DNA of 30,068 bases from JBFXAM01 sp050184295 (GCA_050184295.1 JBFXAM010000051.1:1-30068); one strand, 5' to 3'; shown: positions 7,991 to 17,214, counted from the stretch's first letter. Made by a program: numbers and translations. The notes: generated by a model not told the origin, from the sequence alone.

Positions 7991-8195
7991 AGTAGACCTG
8001 TCGCAGGAATTCGAGCACGCGCAGGCGCTCGACGACCGGCAGGCTGCGCATATACGAAACGTCGTCCGGCGGATCGGTCAGCGCACCGAACGACACGCGG
8101 GTGCGATCCAGGGTATACGTGTGGAGCAGATTCTCGAGAACATCCCGGCCCCGCAGCTTCGCTGTCGCGGTTTGTTTTCGCATGCCGCGTGTCAT
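7857..8195 (-). CDS. Small conserved partner of the nucleotidyltransferase (possible antitoxin)
   Basis: From ATG 8195 (aaagga about 9 bases upstream) the protein has 112 residues. The core (about residues 45-65, SLPVVERLRVLEFLRQVYYGY) resembles a short helical motif I associate with proteins encoded just before AbiEii-type nucleotidyltransferases. A block ARLPRVLEVV follows and also looks family-like. The frame then runs on as Arg-rich sequence, so the gene overlaps its neighbour by 134 bp, unusually long. Either the overlap is real and the last about 35 residues are dispensable, or an indel has removed the normal stop. Any antitoxin function is inferred from gene order only. Confidence 0.55.
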   Translation of the reverse strand: MTRGMRKQTATAKLRGRDVLENLLHTYTLDRTRVSFGALTDPPDDVSYMRSLPVVERLRVLEFLRQVYYGYRACSARLPRVLEVVTREARALPARRRVRGELLRPQPPDGRS

Positions 8196-8374
8196 CCGCT
8201 CGGTCCTTTGCGGGCTGAACCGCGTCGCTCGCCGCGTAGCACACTGCGGATCGTCACGCGCAGCGTCTCCGTCGGGCATCGGGCGTCTTAGTGCACCGAT
8301 CGGGCGTCGCGCATTCGCTATCGTGTCCGGACGGCGGCGACTGCCGGCGCGCCGCCGAACAGCGCAGCGCCGCG

Positions 8375-9928
<1,554 letters not shown>

Positions 9929-10057
9929 TTGTACTACTCCAGTGAATCAAAAGCCCGGACGACGGTAGGTTGCTGCATGCACTCCGACATGCAATTCGGC
10001 TCATGGTGCGCACGCGCAACACCCCGCAGATTCGGGCACGGGTGCGCCGGGAGCCGC

Positions 10058-10675
10058 TCAAGACGTGCTGGGCAAACCGATCTTCGTCAGAATCTCCACG
10101 ACCTGCGGACGGAGCTGCGCGGGCGGACCGTTGTTATCGATGACGAAATTGGCCTGCAAGCGCTTCTCAGCCGGGGATCGTTGCCAACGCTGCCGCTGCC
10201 ACAACTGCCGGGCGTCCCAGCCCCGCGCCGCACGCAGCCGCTCAAGCCTCCGCGCCTCGCTCGCGTCAACAAAAATGATCGCGTCGCACAGACGATCGAG
10301 GTTGCTCTCGAACAAAAGCGGGGAATCGAGAATGATGGCCTTGACCGCTGAATCCTCGATGGCTTGTCGAATCATATCCGCGCGCCGTGCAGCGATCAAG
10401 GGGTACACCAGTCCCTCCAGCCGCCGCTTTTGCGCCCCGTCCGCAAAGACGATCTCGGCGATCCGGCGCCGGTCGCACGCGCCTTCGGCGGTCAAGACCG
10501 ACGGTCCCCACCAAGAGACGAGCGTGTCAACCACCTCGGGCGTGCGCAGCACGTCGTGATTCAGAGCATCCGAGTCGATCACGCGGCAGCCCGCGAGCTC
10601 GAACTCCTTTGCTACACTCGACTTACCGGCGCCGATCGCACCGCACAATCCCAGGATCGGCTTTTTCGCACCCAC
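10058..10675 (-). CDS. coaE: Dephospho-CoA kinase
   Basis: CoaE phosphorylates the 3' hydroxyl of dephospho-CoA, the last step of coenzyme A synthesis, in the cytoplasm. The 205-residue protein opens with the P-loop GLCGAIGAGKSS (about residues 7-18). It continues with CRVIDSDALNHDVL (substrate-binding Asp), VYPLIAA, LDSPLLFE and a C-terminal FVIDNNG. These are the usual CoaE blocks, and the length is normal. I chose GTG 10675, with AGGGA about 7 bases upstream. The longer open frame upstream of it is antisense to the next gene and lacks support. coaE followed by rho on one strand is an arrangement I have met in other planctomycetes; that is from memory. Confidence 0.95.
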   Translation of the reverse strand: MGAKKPILGLCGAIGAGKSSVAKEFELAGCRVIDSDALNHDVLRTPEVVDTLVSWWGPSVLTAEGACDRRRIAEIVFADGAQKRRLEGLVYPLIAARRADMIRQAIEDSAVKAIILDSPLLFESNLDRLCDAIIFVDASEARRLERLRAARGWDARQLWQRQRWQRSPAEKRLQANFVIDNNGPPAQLRPQVVEILTKIGLPSTS

Positions 10676-10858
10676 CGCTGAATCCCTATTCCGATCCACG
10701 ATGCCGCCACGCGACGCGACGGCGCCCCGCACCCGTTGTAACCGCGAACGCTTCACCGTGCGACAGCGGTTGTCAATCCGCGCCGCGCCTGTAAAGTGAG
10801 CGCCACGCCGCTCCCGCGGCGCCGAGTCCGTGTCAGTCGACGCTGCCTGGGAGCCGAA

Positions 10859-11965
10859 ATGCAACGGCCGATTCGCGTGCTTCTCGCCAAGATCGGGCTC
10901 GACGGCCACGACCGTGGCGCCAAGCTCATCGTGCGCAACCTTCGTGATGCGGGCATGGAGGTCATCTACACCGGCCTTTGGCAGACGCCCGCCGCCACCG
11001 TTCACGCCGCCGTTCAGGAAGACGTTGATGTGCTCGGCGTCAGCCTGCTGTCGGCGGCCCACATGACGGTGATGCCCGAGGTGCTGCGGCTGACGCGCGA
11101 CGCGGGCGTGCCCGACCTGCCCGTCGTGGTCGGAGGGATCATACCCGAACGCGACAAACAACCCCTCGTCGAACTGGGGTGCGGCGCGGTGTTCACGCCG
11201 GGCACATCGATGGACTCGATTGTTGCCACGTTTCGGCATCTGTCAGATCGGCGCCGCGCCGCACTTGCGGGAAGCACACCGGCGCCGGAGACGATGGCGG
11301 GACTGGCCCGCGCGATCACGCTGGTCGTCGACGGACACGATCCCGGTGCCATCGCATTTCCCGCGCCGGCCCGGCCGACCGTGCGCGTCGGCGTGACCGG
11401 ATCGCCGGGCGTCGGCAAGAGCACGTTTATCGGCAAGCTCGCGCGCGGCCTGCGGGCGCGCGGGCATCGCGTTGCGGTCGTCGCGGTCGACCCGACAAGT
11501 CCCTTGACCGGCGGCGCATTGCTGGGCGATCGTCTGCGAATGATGTCCCCGGCGCCCGACGACGGCTTGTTCGTACGAAGCCTCTCGTCGGCGGGCCAGG
11601 CGGGCGGACTCGCGCCGCGCTGCGCCGCCGTCACTCAACTTCTGGCGCGGGCCGGCTTCGACGTGGTGCTGGTCGAGACCGTCGGCGCGGGCCAGAACGA
11701 CGTGGACGTGCGCAGCGTCGCGAACCACATCCTGCTGCTGCTGATGCCGGGCGCCGGCGACGGCGTGCAGTTCAGCAAAGCCGGCGTCGTCGAGATCGCG
11801 ACGGCGTTCGTCATGAACAAGGCCGACCTGCCCGGAGCCGACGAAGCGATCCGCCAGCTCCGCGACGCGCTCGACGACGACCGCCCGATCTGGCAGGTGA
11901 GCGCGCTGCGCGGCGAGGGCTTCGACCCGCTCTGCGACTTCATCGAGAAAGCCGCTTCGAATTAA
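10859..11965 (+). CDS. B12-binding domain fused to MeaB/ArgK-type GTPase
   Basis: The 368-residue protein joins two modules. Residues 1 to about 135 are a cobalamin-binding Rossmann domain of the methylmalonyl-CoA mutase type, with the base-off signature D15-x-H17-x-x-G20 in KIGLDGHDRG. From about residue 150 comes a MeaB/MeaI-type G3E GTPase: P-loop GSPGVGKST (about 181-189), DPTSPLTGGALLGDR, VETVGAGQND (about 271-280) and NKAD (about 319). MeaB GTPases load and protect the B12 cofactor of acyl-CoA mutases. The same two modules form the N-terminal half of the fused mutase IcmF, but here the chain stops before any mutase barrel. The catalytic subunit must be encoded elsewhere. ATG 10859 (ggGAG upstream) is favoured over GTG 10796. 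Confidence 0.9.
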   Translation: MQRPIRVLLAKIGLDGHDRGAKLIVRNLRDAGMEVIYTGLWQTPAATVHAAVQEDVDVLGVSLLSAAHMTVMPEVLRLTRDAGVPDLPVVVGGIIPERDKQPLVELGCGAVFTPGTSMDSIVATFRHLSDRRRAALAGSTPAPETMAGLARAITLVVDGHDPGAIAFPAPARPTVRVGVTGSPGVGKSTFIGKLARGLRARGHRVAVVAVDPTSPLTGGALLGDRLRMMSPAPDDGLFVRSLSSAGQAGGLAPRCAAVTQLLARAGFDVVLVETVGAGQNDVDVRSVANHILLLLMPGAGDGVQFSKAGVVEIATAFVMNKADLPGADEAIRQLRDALDDDRPIWQVSALRGEGFDPLCDFIEKAASN

Positions 11966-12242
11966 CGCTCCGGGCGCCGCGACAGAACCGCTTCGCACGC
12001 CGACGCGAAACTGCTCCGGGTGCTCCGGGCGGCCCGCTTGACGCGCAGCCCCCCCTGCCGCGCAGCACCGCATCCACGCGGCAGCCGTGCTCCGTGGTTC
12101 ACCTCGATTGCGCAATTGCGCGTGGTCGGAATTGGCGCAACATGGGTTGGGCGAGCATCGCGCCCGCAGTGAAGGCCGAAATCGGGCCGGCAGGACGCCC
12201 GCCCCACGCTTCCTCATGTTGCGAACAGCGCGACTCGCTGCA
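11966..12242. other. Convergent intergenic spacer
   Basis: This spacer separates two converging genes. It contains a perfect 12-bp palindrome GCGCAATTGCGC at 12110-12121 but no clear hairpin followed by a T tract. No gene is supported. Confidence 0.4.
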
Positions 12243-12491
12243 CTACGTTGGCGGGATTTGCTGGCGGGTCTTGAGAATGGCCTGAATCAGCTCTTCGGGA
12301 ACTTGCTCGGCCGCTTGCTCTTTCGGCGTACAGCAGCACTTACCCAACTGAACCGCCTTTTCATACGTTCGCATGTACTGAACACACGGCGGACAGAGCG
12401 CGATGTGCTGCTCGAACAAGCGCCGCTGCGCTTCCGGCAGCTCGCCGTTCTGGTACGTCATCAGAAAATCGATGACCTCGCGGCAGGTCAT
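12243..12491 (-). CDS. Zinc-binding anti-sigma factor (ZAS/zf-HC2 type)
   Basis: The 82-residue soluble protein carries the anti-sigma zinc signature: C3, then H29-x3-C33-x2-C36 (FEQHIALCPPC). Such proteins hold their cognate ECF sigma factor inactive, often releasing it on oxidation or loss of zinc. Its ATG overlaps the TGA of the sigma gene (ATGA), so the pair is translationally coupled, the usual arrangement for sigma/anti-sigma partners. A run of three cysteines at 52-54 lies outside the canonical motif and could add metal or thiol sensing; that is inference. No transmembrane helix is present, so it should act in the cytoplasm, unlike the larger membrane-bound zf-HC2 proteins. Confidence 0.85.
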   Translation of the reverse strand: MTCREVIDFLMTYQNGELPEAQRRLFEQHIALCPPCVQYMRTYEKAVQLGKCCCTPKEQAAEQVPEELIQAILKTRQQIPPT

Positions 12492-13105
12492 GAGCGCTCC
12501 GCTCGAAAGTGCCGGTCGAGCAACGTGCGCAAGGCCTGGCGCGCCCGGTGCAAGCGCACTTTCACGGTGTTGGCGTCGATGCCCAGCATGTCTGCCGTTT
12601 CCTGGGTGTCCAGCTCTTCGATGTCACGGAGCTTGAGGACGGTACGGTAATTCTCAGGCAGCTCGTCGATCGCGGCTCGGACGAGGTCGCGATGCTCGTC
12701 GCGCTGCAATAAGTCCTCGGCAGTCGCGCGCCACTCGACCGCCGGCTCCGCCTGGTGCCCGTCGTCGAGAAACCGGGGCAGCAAAGCTTCTATAGATTGT
12801 TCCGGCCGACGCCGCCGCGCGCGCAGGCGCATCAGCGCCGCGTTCACCACAATGCGATGCAGCCAGGTGCCGAGCTGAGATTTTCCCTCGAAGCTGCCGA
12901 TGGCCCGGAATGCGGCGATAAATGCTTCCTGGAGCACGTCTTGCGCGTCGTCCTCGCTCGCAAGTAGTCGCCGCGCCGCGGCCAGCATTCTGCCGCCGTG
13001 GCGGCGCACAAGCTCCTCGAACGCGGACGCGTCGTTCGCGCGCAGCGCAGCCAGGAGTGCCACGTCGCTCGTGGGTTCGGCCGAGAACCGTATTGGGGCG
13101 GGCAT
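12488..13105 (-). CDS. ECF-family RNA polymerase sigma factor (RpoE-like)
   Basis: The 205-residue protein has the two-domain ECF layout. Region 2 spans about residues 25-95, with the DDAQDVLQEAFIAAFRAI and GTWLHRIVVNAA blocks that bind core polymerase and the -10 element. A variable linker precedes region 4 at about 140-200, with LPENYRTVLKLRDIEE and a helix-turn-helix ending NTVKVRLHRAR for -35 recognition. It is co-transcribed with the zinc anti-sigma factor, overlapping by 4 bp. The start has no purine-rich ribosome binding site; instead an AT-rich element lies directly before the ATG, so the mRNA may be leaderless. The regulon cannot be read from this window. Confidence 0.93.
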   Translation of the reverse strand: MPAPIRFSAEPTSDVALLAALRANDASAFEELVRRHGGRMLAAARRLLASEDDAQDVLQEAFIAAFRAIGSFEGKSQLGTWLHRIVVNAALMRLRARRRRPEQSIEALLPRFLDDGHQAEPAVEWRATAEDLLQRDEHRDLVRAAIDELPENYRTVLKLRDIEELDTQETADMLGIDANTVKVRLHRARQALRTLLDRHFRAERS

Positions 13106-13132
13106 AGGACCAGTTTAGTCTTAATTCTGGTC
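13106..13132 (-). promoter_or_regulatory. AT-rich inverted repeat abutting the sigma factor start codon
   Basis: GACCAG (13108-13113) and CTGGTC (13127-13132) are perfect 6-bp inverted arms around an AT-rich 13-base centre, ending 2 bases before the sigma ATG. On the minus strand TAAACT lies 6 bases before the ATG, a spacing typical of a -10 box for a leaderless transcript. The repeat could be an operator for autoregulation. The basis is sequence pattern only. Confidence 0.35.
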
Positions 13133-13203
13133 GCAGGCAACGGCGACGGCGGCCGGGTAAGCTACGCGTCGCGGACGGGACGGGCCCGCGACGGGAGTTG
13201 CAA

Positions 13204-14046
13204 ATGAGAGTCTCCGGGAGCTGCCCCGTGTTCGCCGCGGTAGACCGGTGTGATCGAATCAAGGCCTTCACGCTGATCGAGCTGCTCGTCGTCATCGCGA
13301 TCATCGCGCTGCTGATCTCGATTCTTGTACCGACGCTCGCGCAGGCCCGCGAGCAGGGCCGCCGCGCGGTCTGCGGAAGCAACCTTCGGCAGATCGGCGT
13401 CGCGATTCACGCGTATGCGCAGGACGAGCGTGGCGCGATCCCGCGCGGCCCAGACATGATCCACCCGTTCGATTTCGCTTCAAGCGCATTCGCCACCAAC
13501 CAGCTTTGGGTCGGTGTCGGCGGACCGGGTTTCCCGGCCGCTCATCCCGAACAATACACCGCGCTGGGCGTGCTTTACCGCCGCCTCAACCCGCCGCCGC
13601 AGCTCTTTTTCTGTCCGTCGGACGACAAGTTCAACCAGTTCGAAGAGTTGCCCAGAATCGGGACCACGCAGGACGCGTACGGGTCGTACATGTACCGGCA
13701 GCTCGATCACCTGCCGTCCGAGCGCCGGGCGGGCGTGCTCGACGCACTCGGACGCAACGTGGTGGACGACGTGGCGATCCCGGTCGAGGCGCTCGCGCTG
13801 GACACGAACAGCCTGGGTGAGGAAGAATTTCGACACACTAACCACCGCGCGCTCTTCGGGCACGTCCTCTATCGTGATGCGGCGGTGCGGGGCTATCGCA
13901 ACCCGGACCGGTACTTCGCGATCCCGACCGCGGCCTTCGTGAACTTCTCGCTGTTGCCGGTCGCGATCGACCAGTTGCTGTCGAACGCGGATTTCTCGTA
14001 CCGGGCAGCACCCTCGGCGGCCCCGCGCATGGCCGGAGCGCCGTGA
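13204..14046 (+). CDS. Prepilin-like protein with type II secretion/type IV pilin N-terminal signal
   Basis: The 280-residue protein has a class III prepilin signal: a polar leader of 21 residues ending KA, then FTLIELLVVIAIIALL with Glu at mature position 5 and a long hydrophobic helix. Cleavage would fall after Ala21 rather than the usual Gly. The sequence after the helix (ILVPTLAQAREQGRRAVCGSNLRQIG) matches the planctomycete prepilin-like family often called DUF1559-type, present in many paralogues per genome with unknown function. The PPQLFFCPSD segment is also typical of that group. ATG 13204 (gggag upstream) is preferred over TTG 13198. It is divergent from the sigma factor operon and was probably assembled into, or exported by, a pseudopilus system. 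Confidence 0.85.
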   Translation: MRVSGSCPVFAAVDRCDRIKAFTLIELLVVIAIIALLISILVPTLAQAREQGRRAVCGSNLRQIGVAIHAYAQDERGAIPRGPDMIHPFDFASSAFATNQLWVGVGGPGFPAAHPEQYTALGVLYRRLNPPPQLFFCPSDDKFNQFEELPRIGTTQDAYGSYMYRQLDHLPSERRAGVLDALGRNVVDDVAIPVEALALDTNSLGEEEFRHTNHRALFGHVLYRDAAVRGYRNPDRYFAIPTAAFVNFSLLPVAIDQLLSNADFSYRAAPSAAPRMAGAP

Positions 14047-14164
14047 CGCTAGTCCGGTAACGGAGCCTCGATCCGGCGCTCGCACTGCCGCCGTTCTTTG
14101 GCTCCGCCGCGGTCAGGCGTCCCCGCTCCGCCGTCCGCGGCGAGCCGGCCCGTGTGAAACGGCG

Positions 14165-14192
14165 TTGTTTCGGCGTGGCGAATCGGTAAATT
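14165..14192 (+). promoter_or_regulatory. Promoter candidate for the haloperoxidase-like gene
   Basis: TTGTTT (14165-14170) and TAAATT (14187-14192) are separated by 16 bases, resembling -35 and -10 boxes, about 60 bases before the chosen ATG at 14254. The AT-rich -10 stands out against the local GC content. Confidence 0.35.
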
Positions 14193-14253
14193 AGAGTCCT
14201 CTGGCACACGGCCGCGCGGGTTGACGGCCGGGCACTTTCTTATGGGGCATGAA

Positions 14254-15723
14254 ATGAGTACCGAAGTGGTCGACGGTGAATGGCGCGTCGTGCGCGGACG
14301 TGTTGGAGCGCTGGCGGGGCTCGCGCTGCTCTCCGCCGGTATCGTCGGGTGTCCGTTCGTGGATCCGGGCCTGAATCAGGATGCCGACGTCAAGGACAGC
14401 GTCCTGAAGTGGAACCAGATCGCGGTGGACACGAGCGGACTTGACCACGCGCCGCTCCAGCCCGGCGAGACCCGCGCGTTCGGACACCAGCTCGGGCCCA
14501 CGCGCTCGTCGCGCGCCATGGCGATCGCGCACATCGCGATGTTCGACGCCGTGAACGCGATCATTCAGGAATATCAGAGCTACACGCGACTGCCGGCGAT
14601 GGACGAGCCGGCTTCGCTGCCCGCGGCGATCGCGCAGGCGGCGCACGACGCGCTCGTGTCGCTCTATCCCTCCCACGCGCAGCGCCTCGATGCGCTGTTG
14701 GCCGACGAACTCGATGCGATTCCCGCGGGACTGTTGCGGGACAACGGCGTCGAGCTGGGCGCCGCGGCCGCCGCCGCGATCCTGCGGATGCGCGAATCCG
14801 ACGGCGCCGAAGTCGCCGAACCGTACGAGTCCAGCCCGATGCCGGGACGGTGGCGCCGGGATCCGATCAACCCGAACCAGGAGCCGCTCGGCGAAGAGTG
14901 GTATCACGTGCAGCCGTTCGCGATGAATAGCGTCACGCAGTTCCGCTGCCCGCCGCCGCCGGACCTCGCCAGCGCCGAATACGCCGCCGCCTACGCCGAA
15001 GTGCTCGCGATCGGCGGCGATGGGATCGTGACGCCGACCATCCGCACCGAGGAGCAGACGCAGATCGGCATCTTCTGGGCCTACGACGGCACGCCGTCGC
15101 TCTGTGCGCCGCCGCGGTTGTATAACCAGATCACCCGGCAGATCGCGGATGAGCAGGGCACCGCCGGCACCGACACGGCGCGGCTGCTCGCGCTGGTCAA
15201 TGTGGCGATGGCGGACGCGGGCATCGCGTGCTGGGATTCCAAGTACCACTACGACTACTGGCGGCCCGTCACCGGCATCCGCGAGGCCGATCCCGGCATG
15301 GGACCGACCGGACTCGGCGACGGCAACCCCGACACCATCGCCGATCCGACCTACGTCCCGCTGTGCGCTCCCGCGAGCAACCTCGCAGGGCCGAACTTCA
15401 CGCCGCCCTTCCCGGCGTATCCCTCGGGGCACGCGACCTTCGGCGGCGCGCTGTTCGAGACCCTGCGCGCGTTCTACGGGCGCGACGACATCGCGTTCAC
15501 GTTCGTGTCCGACGAACTCAACGGCGAGACGCGCGACCACGACGGAAACGTCCGCCCGCTCGTGCCGCGCACGTTCAGCTCGTTCTCACAGGCGGAGGAA
15601 GAGAACGGCCAGAGCCGCATCTACCTCGGCATCCACTGGAGCTTCGACAAGACCGAAGGCATCCGCATGGGCAACCGCGTTGCCGACCACGTGCTGACCC
15701 ACGTGTTTCAGCCGCTGCCGTAG
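14254..15723 (+). CDS. Vanadium-dependent haloperoxidase / PAP2-superfamily lipoprotein
   Basis: The 489-residue protein carries a complete vanadate-binding set. K330 and R337 lie in KYHYDYWR, spaced as K353/R360 of the fungal chloroperoxidase. S391-G392-H393 lie in YPSGHATFGGA, and R455 and H461 in RIYLGIHW, matching R490/H496. Enzymes with this site either oxidise halides with hydrogen peroxide (vanadium cofactor) or hydrolyse phosphate esters; sequence alone does not decide which. The AMAIAHIAMFDAVNAI segment is typical of the bacterial haloperoxidase-like branch. An N-terminal hydrophobic stretch ends in a lipobox (AGIVGC, Cys near residue 33), so it is probably membrane-anchored outside the cytoplasm. 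The start at 14254 is preferred over upstream in-frame starts at 14221 and 14242. Confidence 0.88.
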   Translation: MSTEVVDGEWRVVRGRVGALAGLALLSAGIVGCPFVDPGLNQDADVKDSVLKWNQIAVDTSGLDHAPLQPGETRAFGHQLGPTRSSRAMAIAHIAMFDAVNAIIQEYQSYTRLPAMDEPASLPAAIAQAAHDALVSLYPSHAQRLDALLADELDAIPAGLLRDNGVELGAAAAAAILRMRESDGAEVAEPYESSPMPGRWRRDPINPNQEPLGEEWYHVQPFAMNSVTQFRCPPPPDLASAEYAAAYAEVLAIGGDGIVTPTIRTEEQTQIGIFWAYDGTPSLCAPPRLYNQITRQIADEQGTAGTDTARLLALVNVAMADAGIACWDSKYHYDYWRPVTGIREADPGMGPTGLGDGNPDTIADPTYVPLCAPASNLAGPNFTPPFPAYPSGHATFGGALFETLRAFYGRDDIAFTFVSDELNGETRDHDGNVRPLVPRTFSSFSQAEEENGQSRIYLGIHWSFDKTEGIRMGNRVADHVLTHVFQPLP

Positions 15724-15796
15724 CGCGGCGAGCGGTCCGCGGTCGACATTCGTTCCGCAACGCATGCGCAACCCCATGGACGCGGCGGCAGCGCCG

Positions 15797-15908
15797 GTCC
15801 GAACCGGCCGCGCCTAACGGCGTCCGTCCGCACCCGCCGCGCCAAGCGGTTGCGTCCGAATCCGCCGCGCCAAGCGGTTCCGTCCGAACCGGCCGCGCCA
15901 ATTGGCGG
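15797..15908. repeat. Four imperfect 28-bp tandem repeats
   Basis: Units starting GTCCGAA or GTCCGCA begin at 15797, 15826, 15854 and 15882. The approximate consensus is GTCCGAAYCSGCCGCGCC followed by AAGCGGTTSC. The two middle copies are nearly identical; the outer two have diverged. Because 28 is not a multiple of three, the repeat does not preserve a reading frame, which argues against a coding origin. Confidence 0.7.
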
Positions 15909-16056
15909 GCCCGGCCCCGCGCGTGGCGCACGCGGTTCGGATGTGCGCCCCCGCGACCGATGCCCACTCGCGACTACGCGCCCGTCCCGGTCGCCTACGC
16001 GGCGCCCGACTCGGTCGCCTAAGTCGCACCCGTCACGGCTGCGTGACCGTTCGGGC

Positions 16057-16301
16057 GGCCCCGACGGGGCCGAGGGGTGTGGCCACGGGTGGAGCGAAGT
16101 CCGCGAGGGCGGAGCGGAACCCGCGGACAAGGTCGCGCGGAGTTGTGCGGCCCCGGCAGGGGCCGAGGGATGCCGGAATATTGCCGCACGCATTCCGCCG
16201 CCCCGTGCGGGGCAAAAGTTGCGTCTCGGATTCTGCGATCCACGGGTTGCGCCGCTGGCGCGGCTCCACCCGTGGCGACACGCCGCCGCCCCGTTGGGGC
16301 G
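16057..16301. repeat. Cluster of REP-like GC-rich palindromes
   Basis: Four palindromes with CCCC...GGGG cores lie at 16057-16071, 16149-16164, 16200-16213 and 16287-16301. A 13-bp inverted pair, CCACGGGTGGAGC (16083-16095) and GCTCCACCCGTGG (16263-16275), brackets the inner ones. A further local hairpin spans 16240-16275 (CCACGGGT/ACCCGTGG with an inner GCGCC/GGCGC). A fifth copy of the core occurs at 29345-29359 beside the IS110 element. Dispersed palindromes of this style occur between genes in many planctomycetes. Confidence 0.7.
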
Positions 16302-16384
16302 AGATTCCGCGCCCGCGAAAGCTGTCACACACCGCTCCGTTGCCTACGCGGACGCTCCGATGTGCGCCGGAGCGCTCGCCGCCG

Positions 16385-16390
16385 TATAAT
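16385..16390 (+). promoter_or_regulatory. Consensus -10 box for the ABC transporter operon
   Basis: TATAAT at 16385-16390 is a perfect -10 hexamer in very GC-rich DNA, 67 bases before the ATPase start codon. No good -35 element lies 16-18 bases upstream, so another factor or an activator may be needed. Confidence 0.45.
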
Positions 16391-16457
16391 GCACGGTTTC
16401 GCCGACTTCGACGCCGCAGAGGGAAACCGCGGCGCGCGAGCTGGCCCGGAGCGTTGG

Positions 16458-17183
16458 ATGAGCACAGCCGACATTGAGCTGCGCGGCGTACGGAAGGTCT
16501 ATCAGAAAGACCGGATCGAGATTCCGGTTCTCGACGGGCTCGATCTCAAAATCGCCGGCGGCGAGTTCGTGGTGCTGATGGGCCCCAGCGGCTCCGGCAA
16601 GTCGACGCTGCTGCACCTGATTGGCGGACTCGACCAGGCGACCGGCGGCACGGTGCGCGTCGGCGAGTTCGAGCTCGGGTCGATGTCGGAACGCGAGCTG
16701 ACACGTTGGCGCAGCCGCCACGTCGGATTCATCTTCCAGATGTATCACCTCGTGCCCGTGCTCACCGCGGCGCAGAACGTCGAGCTCCCGCTGCTGCTGT
16801 TTCGAATGCCGAGCCGCGAGCGCCGCCAGCGGGTCGAGACCGCGCTGCGCATCGTCGGCCTCGCCGACCGCACGGATCACCGCCCGAACCAGCTTTCCGG
16901 CGGGCAGGAGCAGCGCGTCGCGATCGCGCGCGCGATCGTGACCGACCCGGACGTGATTCTGGCCGACGAGCCGACCGGCGACCTGGACGCAAAGACTTCG
17001 CAGGAAATCCTCGCGCTGCTGGAGCTGCTGAACACGGAGTTCCACAAAACGATTCTGATGGTGACGCACGACCCCCGCGCCGCCGCGCACGGCCAGCGCC
17101 TGATTCACCTCGACAAAGGCGTGCTCGAACGCGACGAAGCCCAAAAGCCGCGCGCCATCGCCGGCAGCGCGGCGGCCTTGTGA
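16458..17183 (+). CDS. ABC transporter ATP-binding protein, MacB/LolD type
   Basis: The 241-residue ATPase powers the permeases encoded after it. It shows the Walker A motif GPSGSGKST (residues 42-50), a Q-loop FQMYHLVPVLTAAQNVELPLL, the signature LSGGQEQR, Walker B VILADEPTGDLD and a switch histidine in MVTHDPR. The profile is that of the MacB/LolD/FtsE class, which drives extracytoplasmic mechanical work rather than substrate passage through the membrane. The start at 16458 has GGAG 6 bases upstream; a longer frame starting at 16388 would add residues with no family match. The first permease follows after 31 bp. It is the only ATPase gene in a cluster with four permeases. Confidence 0.95.
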   Translation: MSTADIELRGVRKVYQKDRIEIPVLDGLDLKIAGGEFVVLMGPSGSGKSTLLHLIGGLDQATGGTVRVGEFELGSMSERELTRWRSRHVGFIFQMYHLVPVLTAAQNVELPLLLFRMPSRERRQRVETALRIVGLADRTDHRPNQLSGGQEQRVAIARAIVTDPDVILADEPTGDLDAKTSQEILALLELLNTEFHKTILMVTHDPRAAAHGQRLIHLDKGVLERDEAQKPRAIAGSAAAL

Positions 17184-17214
17184 ACCCGCGAAGCCGGCGC
17201 GCGCGAGAACCGCG

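Larger units (their letters stand above)
15724..16384. other. Repeat-rich intergenic spacer before the ABC operon
   Basis: No gene is supported. This spacer combines a short tandem repeat at its left end with a cluster of GC-rich palindromes at its right end, both listed separately. The frames open across it are low-complexity Arg/Pro/Gly sequence produced by the repeats. Confidence 0.6.

Noticed and set aside
15797..15908. CRISPR array
   Set aside because: The 28-bp units follow one another directly with no unique spacers between them, and no cas genes are present.
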